Virus record (IMG/VR): IMGVR_UViG_3300046007_008674 | Coordinates: 1 to 35,897 of that record | Reading direction: 5' to 3' (one strand) | DNA length: 35,897 bases | Source: a virus | Shown here: positions 32,155 to 35,897 of the stretch, piece after piece | How the letters are laid out: every line of letters begins with the position of its first letter | Position numbering within the stretch: the stretch's first letter is position 1 | Notes under the pieces: generated by a model | The model's input: the letters and a program-made list of their open reading frames with translations, nothing else | What the model was told of the DNA's origin: nothing | The model's database searches: none | Program-made: the position numbers and the translations under genes

Positions 32155-32337
32155 TTAGAAAATGTTGCTATTATTATTTATTATCTTTTGTTTAATTTTT
32201 TGATTAATTACTGATTTTAATAAATCATTTGCATTTTTATAATTACCATCAATAATAGCGCCGATAAAATCTTTTACACTCTCTTTGTGTAATTTCTTCT
32301 TCATCATTTTAGATTTATCTTTCTTGTGCTTTTTCAT
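32155..32337 (-). CDS. Small basic prohead-core-like protein (between gp21 and gp22)
   Basis: Sixty residues. The first 18 are extremely Lys-rich (MKKHKKDKSKMMKKKLHK). Next is an amphipathic segment VKDFIGAIIDGNYKNANDLLKSVINQKIKQKI that resembles the helical start of T4 gp67-type core proteins, although the acidic tail of gp67 is missing. Its ATG overlaps the TAA of gp21 (32337-32339), and an exact TATAAATA on the minus strand (32352-32345) lies 7 bases before the start, inside gp21. It probably belongs to the prohead core or binds DNA. Family uncertain. Confidence 0.6.
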   Translation of the reverse strand: MKKHKKDKSKMMKKKLHKESVKDFIGAIIDGNYKNANDLLKSVINQKIKQKIINNNSNIF

Positions 32338-32999
32338 TATAATTTATTTATAAAATTTAACACTGCTTTGCGTAAAAATTCATCCTTATTTTTAAGTGGG
32401 AGTTTTGAAATGTTTTTCTCAAATGACTCATACTGTTCTTGGAATGAACCGTCTACATTTAATACATATTGCTTACTTTCTAGAATTCCATTAACAAAAG
32501 CTTTTGGAAAGCTAGGATCGGCTACGCAATCGATAGCGACTAATCTAAAATCTTTTACTCTATTAATACCACTAGACTCTGCTACTAACTGACCTAAACC
32601 TCTAGTACTCATTCCTACCTTAACACCGTCATCAATTAAACTGCGGACTATTAAACCGGTAGGGGTTGATAATACTTTACTCTTACCATAGAAAACATTA
32701 CCATCTTGAGTTAATTCAGTTACTAAGTGACATGCTCTACCTAAATCGACATCAGCAGTAGTTGGATGATTTAATTCACCCATTGCTCTACCTAACTTAA
32801 TCATTTCATTCGTATAACGATCAACTTCACTCTTCATTTCTTGAAGTGAATAGATTCTCTTATTTCTATTAGCACCTTCAGCCATCATGTAAGGACCCTT
32901 TATAAAGAAATTCCTTGGTTGGCTAGCATTCTTTTCTTCGACTATATATTCAAAGTCGTTGTTATTGGTAGGTGTTTCTACAATAAGTCTGAAACTCAT
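32337..32999 (-). CDS. gp21: Prohead core protease (T4 gp21-like)
   Basis: A 220-residue protein. GELNHPTT gives catalytic His78 and VGMSTRG gives Ser131. VAIDCVADPSFPKAFV supplies the third acidic candidate (Asp157 or Asp161) and is the classic family block. FFIKGPYMMAEGANRNKRIY is the conserved N-terminal strand region. The enzyme matures the prohead by cutting gp23, scaffold and leader-bearing proteins after (Leu/Ile)-x-Glu. Length matches T4 gp21 (212). A late promoter lies 7 bases upstream, and its end overlaps the start of the following small gene. Confidence 0.95.
   Translation of the reverse strand: MSFRLIVETPTNNNDFEYIVEEKNASQPRNFFIKGPYMMAEGANRNKRIYSLQEMKSEVDRYTNEMIKLGRAMGELNHPTTADVDLGRACHLVTELTQDGNVFYGKSKVLSTPTGLIVRSLIDDGVKVGMSTRGLGQLVAESSGINRVKDFRLVAIDCVADPSFPKAFVNGILESKQYVLNVDGSFQEQYESFEKNISKLPLKNKDEFLRKAVLNFINKL
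32345..32352 (-). promoter_or_regulatory. T4-type late promoter inside the 3' end of gp21
   Basis: Exact TATAAATA on the minus strand, overlapping the last sense codons of gp21 and ending 7 bases before the ATG of the small core-like gene. It would give that gene and gp22 extra late transcripts. Confidence 0.6.
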
Positions 33000-33006
33000 A
33001 TTTTAT

Positions 33007-33014
33007 TATTTATA
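33007..33014 (-). promoter_or_regulatory. T4-type late promoter of gp21
   Basis: Exact TATAAATA on the minus strand between gp4 and gp21, ending 7 bases before the gp21 ATG at 32999. It has the same spacing as the promoter at 32345-32352. Confidence 0.65.
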
Positions 33015-33029
33015 TAAATTTATGTTATA

Positions 33030-33476
33030 TCAACGTATCCCTAGCTCTTTTTCTGTGAGTATAAGAAACTCGCAGTTCTTTTTAGCTGCCCACGTCTTAG
33101 CTGCCTGCCATTTAGCTTGATTAATTACCCAAGTAGTTTGTTCGTGTAATATAGTAGAATGCTTTTTTCTATTAGATGATGTAGGTTTAGCTACCTGCTT
33201 GCTTGGTTTTATTTCTATTAGATATTTGTGCTTAACACCGTCTTTATCTTTAAACACTATAAAGTTATCTACAAAATATCTATGCACTTTATTATCTAAT
33301 GGATTTATGTATGGTATTATTATTGTTTCGCTACCCCAAGCAAGTATATTTTCATTTAAATCAGCCCATCTAAAGAATTTTAATTCCCAACCTGACCTAT
33401 ATACAGGATACGAAGAACCGAGATACTTCTGACTGTTTTGAGGTTTAAAAATACCTTGTTTAAAGCCAACTTTCAT
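33030..33476 (-). CDS. gp4: Head completion nuclease-like protein (T4 gp4-like)
   Basis: A 148-residue protein, the size of T4 gp4 (150). RSGWELKFFRWAD, SETIIIPYINPLDNKVHRYFVD, HKYLIEIKPSKQ, TTWVINQAKWQAAKTW and FLILTEKELGI reproduce the gp4 pattern from end to end. Glu31, Asp70 and the ExK pair Glu88/Lys90 are laid out like a PD-(D/E)xK nuclease site. gp4 acts after DNA packaging to finish the head before the neck is added. A degenerate late promoter, TTTAAATA (minus strand 33489-33482), ends 5 bases before the start. Confidence 0.9.
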   Translation of the reverse strand: MKVGFKQGIFKPQNSQKYLGSSYPVYRSGWELKFFRWADLNENILAWGSETIIIPYINPLDNKVHRYFVDNFIVFKDKDGVKHKYLIEIKPSKQVAKPTSSNRKKHSTILHEQTTWVINQAKWQAAKTWAAKKNCEFLILTEKELGIR

Positions 33477-33531
33477 TCACGTATTTAAACAAATCAATAA
33501 TGTTATCAAACATATAAAATGCTTTATTACT

Positions 33532-33539
33532 TATAAATA
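33532..33539 (+). promoter_or_regulatory. T4-type late promoter of the plus-strand head-region gene
   Basis: Exact TATAAATA on the plus strand, ending 12 bases before the ATG at 33552. It occupies the 75-base divergent gap with gp4. Confidence 0.65.
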
Positions 33540-33551
33540 TAATTAACGAGT

Positions 33552-34952
33552 ATGATTAAAGCAAATAATAGTTTAATTTTAGAACTGTACAATAAAGAAT
33601 TTTATGCAAAACAAATTAAACGCTTAAAGTCGCAAGCTGGACCATACATTACCCCTGACCAAATTGCTCATAAAATAAAAATATTTGGTTTAATAAAACA
33701 AAATCCTAATAAAGCAAAGCAAATAAATGATAAAGTAAGAGATGCTATTGCACAAGGTCGTAAACCAGAAAAAGACAGAGAGGGTGTAGTAATTGCCCCT
33801 TATTTACCTAGTCTAACATCACAAGAAAAATTAAAATCAGTTTTATCTAAAAAAACTTTATCCCCTGCAGAAAGAAAATTAAAACAACAATACGAAAGTG
33901 AATTAAAAAGAATAAAAGCATTAAATGATTTTCCTTTAGAAATAAGAAATTATAATTGGAACGATATAGAAGCAATAGTAGATCAATTTCCAGATCCAAC
34001 TGAAAAAGAAAGATTAAAACAAGTAGCAACTTCAACTACTAGTAGCGTGAATAACTTAATTTACGATAAAGATGATTTACAGATATTTTTTGGAGCTACC
34101 GCAGATCAATGTTATATAATTAATAAAAAAATTCAAACACAAACAAAAAGAAAAAATATATACAAGTGGTGTATATCTCAAGACCCTACTGGACCTAGTA
34201 ATTATTTCTCCAGATATAGGTTTGGGGATTATGGTAGTGTGTCAAAAAGTATGTATTTTGTTAATGACATTACGAGACCTTTAGATGATGATTGGCACTG
34301 TATGGTAATTCAAGTAGCTGAATCTTCAGTAAAATCAGGTAATAAAGAAGCAAAATATTTGGTTACAGATTCCACAAACGATCACGGCGATCATTGGATG
34401 ACCTGGGAAGAAATTTTAAAAATTCAACCTAAGCTTAAAAATTTAAAACACCTTTTTGTTTATCAACCGTTAACTGAAGAAGAGCAAATGCAACAAGCTG
34501 TGAGTGGAGGGAATGCAGATACTTTTAAAACATATACTTCATTTAAAGTTAAAAAAGCTTATATAGGTTTAGGTCCAAAAAATAAAATTTATAAAGAAGA
34601 CTATCTTAAATTAGATCCAGTTTTACAGTACATTTATATCAATGTACGTACACCTAATCAAGAAGACGAAAATCAATTCGGTATGTTGCAAAAATTAATG
34701 TTACTATTCCAGGATAGTAATACGAAAAAAGACATGATGGATTTAATTGAAAAGGCGAGTGAAATTGGAAAACAAACAGAAGAAGACCCTTATGATTATA
34801 CCTGGTTAGATGTTTTAGCTAATAATCCAACAGTTAAGGCATCGAAAGATTCACAAGTTTATAAACGATATAAACAACTTATATTAGATTGCGCGACTGG
34901 TGTAGGTAGAGCAATGGTTGCTTTAAAAAATAAAGAACGAACGCAAGGTTAG
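33552..34952 (+). CDS. Large late protein of unknown function, possibly packaged in the capsid
   Basis: A 466-residue protein opposite in strand to the head genes around it. The first 11 residues (MIKANNSLILE) end in a possible gp21 site. Residues 15-150 are Lys/Gln-rich helices. The central domain has YKWCISQDPTGPSNYFSRYRFGDYG, then KSMYFVND, DDDWHCMVIQV and KYLVTDSTNDHGDHWMTWEEIL. The WC...N-x-F-x-x-Y...YFV order recalls a domain I have seen in other phage virion proteins, but I cannot name an activity. The C-terminal 100 residues are helical. The late promoter and leader suggest a virion protein, perhaps injected with the DNA. It is tail to tail with the next gene by a 4-base overlap. Confidence 0.55.
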   Translation: MIKANNSLILELYNKEFYAKQIKRLKSQAGPYITPDQIAHKIKIFGLIKQNPNKAKQINDKVRDAIAQGRKPEKDREGVVIAPYLPSLTSQEKLKSVLSKKTLSPAERKLKQQYESELKRIKALNDFPLEIRNYNWNDIEAIVDQFPDPTEKERLKQVATSTTSSVNNLIYDKDDLQIFFGATADQCYIINKKIQTQTKRKNIYKWCISQDPTGPSNYFSRYRFGDYGSVSKSMYFVNDITRPLDDDWHCMVIQVAESSVKSGNKEAKYLVTDSTNDHGDHWMTWEEILKIQPKLKNLKHLFVYQPLTEEEQMQQAVSGGNADTFKTYTSFKVKKAYIGLGPKNKIYKEDYLKLDPVLQYIYINVRTPNQEDENQFGMLQKLMLLFQDSNTKKDMMDLIEKASEIGKQTEEDPYDYTWLDVLANNPTVKASKDSQVYKRYKQLILDCATGVGRAMVALKNKERTQG

Positions 34953-35299
34953 TCAATATTAATTACGTGTAGCAAATCACTTGCGTTTTCGTGAAAACCT
35001 TTAATAGTGAAATAAAAATCAGCTTCTGGTGTATCGTCTTCTATACCTTTATTCTCAATATCTCTTAAAATTCGAATTATATCTTTACGATTTGCACGTA
35101 ACAAATCTCTATATTGATTAATAGCTTCAAAAACATTGTCAGCTGCTAGCGCTATTTCAGTTTGCAATTTTTTATCATCTAATATTTGTTGTTGCATTTG
35201 TTTATGCATTTTTGATAAACCAGAAATGATGTCTTTTTTAGACGTATCATCTTCATTAACAATAGACTCGTAGATATTAATTAATTGATCTTCTTTCAT
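34949..35299 (-). CDS. Small helical late protein with leader-like N-terminus, 116 residues
   Basis: Not recognised. MKEDQLINIYESIVNEDD contains IYE (residues 9-11), a possible gp21 cleavage motif. The rest is predominantly helical and acidic (KKDIISGLSKMHKQMQQQIL, KKLQTEIALAADNVFEAINQYRDLL), followed by DFYFTIKGFHENASDLLHVI. It follows its upstream neighbour with a 4-base overlap (ATGA) and converges on the plus-strand gene, whose stop it overlaps. Its position in the head module suggests a virion or core protein. Confidence 0.5.
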   Translation of the reverse strand: MKEDQLINIYESIVNEDDTSKKDIISGLSKMHKQMQQQILDDKKLQTEIALAADNVFEAINQYRDLLRANRKDIIRILRDIENKGIEDDTPEADFYFTIKGFHENASDLLHVINID

Positions 35300-35682
35300 G
35301 GTAAAATAGGGTCAGTTGTTCCATTAACTTTTAATGCACTGTACAATCTATCTAAAAATGATTTTATTAGCTCGTTTTCCCAATCATCTCTTATAACTGC
35401 AGACATTACTTCTTCATCTGTTATTAAAATCATCGGGAAATATGTTTCATAATCTGGTTTTTGACCTGGCACCATAAAAGCACTGTCAGTTACATACACA
35501 GCATTTTTAGGTAAAGGTTTAGGGGATTGAAATAAATCAATATCAATAATTTCACCTCCAAAATCCATTTCAACTATTCCATAATAAACTTTACTTTCTG
35601 GATTCATTTTGTCAGACATATACTCTAAACCAGCTATTATGTTTTTTTTGCTTTCAGTGAAATGTTGTGAGAATTTTTTCAT
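35296..35682 (-). CDS. Late hypothetical protein with leader-like N-terminus, 128 residues
   Basis: Not recognised. MKKFSQHFTESKK resembles T4 internal-protein leaders (MKTYQEFIAEA), with FTE before Ser as a possible gp21 site, although Phe is not the preferred residue. The remainder is strand-rich: VYYGIVEMDFGGEIIDIDLF, then KNAVYVTDSAFMVPGQ, and an acidic helix ENELIKSFLDRLYSAL. It is separated from the upstream partial gene by a single base and overlaps the downstream gene by 4, so it is a cistron of the head-module operon. Confidence 0.5.
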   Translation of the reverse strand: MKKFSQHFTESKKNIIAGLEYMSDKMNPESKVYYGIVEMDFGGEIIDIDLFQSPKPLPKNAVYVTDSAFMVPGQKPDYETYFPMILITDEEVMSAVIRDDWENELIKSFLDRLYSALKVNGTTDPILP

Positions 35683-35683
35683 A

Positions 35684-35897
35684 TTACGGTAACCTTGATA
35701 GTTTTTCTATATCGTTCTGTTTTAATAAATCCAAATCTTCATCATCAAAACTATCTAAATATTCTAACCTATTAGCATGCAATGTTTCTGCTAATTTAGT
35801 TTTATCTAAACTATACAATATAGCTGTTTCATCATCCGCTCTGAAAAATATAACATTACCAGTTTTTAATCTATTAATTAATTCTGGGAAACTGTAT
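35684..35897 (-). CDS. C-terminal end of a hypothetical head-module protein (partial)
   Basis: Open from the right edge to TAA at 35686-35684, giving 70 residues (..YSFPELINRLKTG, FFRADDETAILYSLDKTK, an acidic DSFDDEDLDLLKQND and ending SRLP). The start lies beyond the window. It is one base upstream of the next cistron, so it belongs to the same minus-strand operon. The fragment shows no recognisable domain and does not match what I know of the gp20 portal C-terminus. Confidence 0.5.
   Translation of the reverse strand, partial: YSFPELINRLKTGNVIFFRADDETAILYSLDKTKLAETLHANRLEYLDSFDDEDLDLLKQNDIEKLSRLP

Noticed and set aside
1-35897. tRNA genes, rRNA, CRISPR array, transposase or integrase
   Set aside because: Looked for in intergenic spaces and ORF products. 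None found. Intergenic gaps are too short for most.
35684-35897. gp20 portal C-terminus at the right edge
   Set aside because: The 70 visible residues are acidic and do not show features I know from the gp20 C-terminus. Left as hypothetical.

Overview
This window is an AT-rich segment of a T4-like (myovirus) bacteriophage genome, probably from an aquatic or marine phage. The evidence is a recognisable T4-type head and baseplate set: gp23 major capsid protein, gp22 scaffold, gp21 prohead protease, gp4 head-completion nuclease and a gp5-like central spike. It also carries a gp31-like co-chaperonin, a gp62-like clamp-loader subunit, NrdA/NrdB, and several copies of the T4 late-promoter octamer TATAAATA. 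The host cannot be read from the sequence. I saw no tRNA genes, rRNA, CRISPR array, transposase or integrase.

Layout. (1) 1-2003, minus strand: three tandem paralogous tail-collar/short-fibre proteins, the first cut by the window edge. (2) 2030-14564, plus strand: a 12.5-kb island of about 16 tightly packed, mostly overlapping genes for glycan synthesis. It holds glycosyltransferases of several folds (GT2, GT17, GT-D-like, GT11, GT9-like, exostosin/GT47-like), a GDP-mannose 4,6-dehydratase-like enzyme, a HAD-nucleotidyltransferase fusion, a SAM methyltransferase and a glycerophosphodiesterase-like protein. A near-consensus sigma70-type promoter stands at its head. (3) 14582-20496: a DUF366-like protein, clamp-loader subunit, co-chaperonin, an SH3-like small protein, a DinG/XPD-like Fe-S helicase, a GH24 lysozyme and small unknown genes. 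Two of the small genes are on the minus strand and may be joined by -1 frameshifting. (4) 20551-23923: nrdA and nrdB, closed by a strong hairpin terminator. (5) 23973-27276, minus: gp5-like spike and a proline-patterned structural protein. (6) 27330-29654, plus: a compact operon of a TGT/DpdA-like TIM-barrel protein, a P-loop kinase and a full-length QueF. This suggests 7-deazaguanine (preQ1-type) modification of phage DNA or of tRNA. (7) 29713-35897, mostly minus: the head module, interrupted by one large plus-strand gene of unknown function.

How the parts fit. The nucleotide-reduction and replication genes supply DNA. The QueF/TGT-like operon may modify it against restriction. The head module builds the capsid, and gp21 probably cleaves gp23 as well as several proteins that carry short capsid-targeting-like leaders. 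The glycan island could decorate virion, host surface or DNA; the sequence does not say which. Both host-type and late promoters lie unusually close to start codons, so many first-cistron mRNAs may be nearly leaderless.
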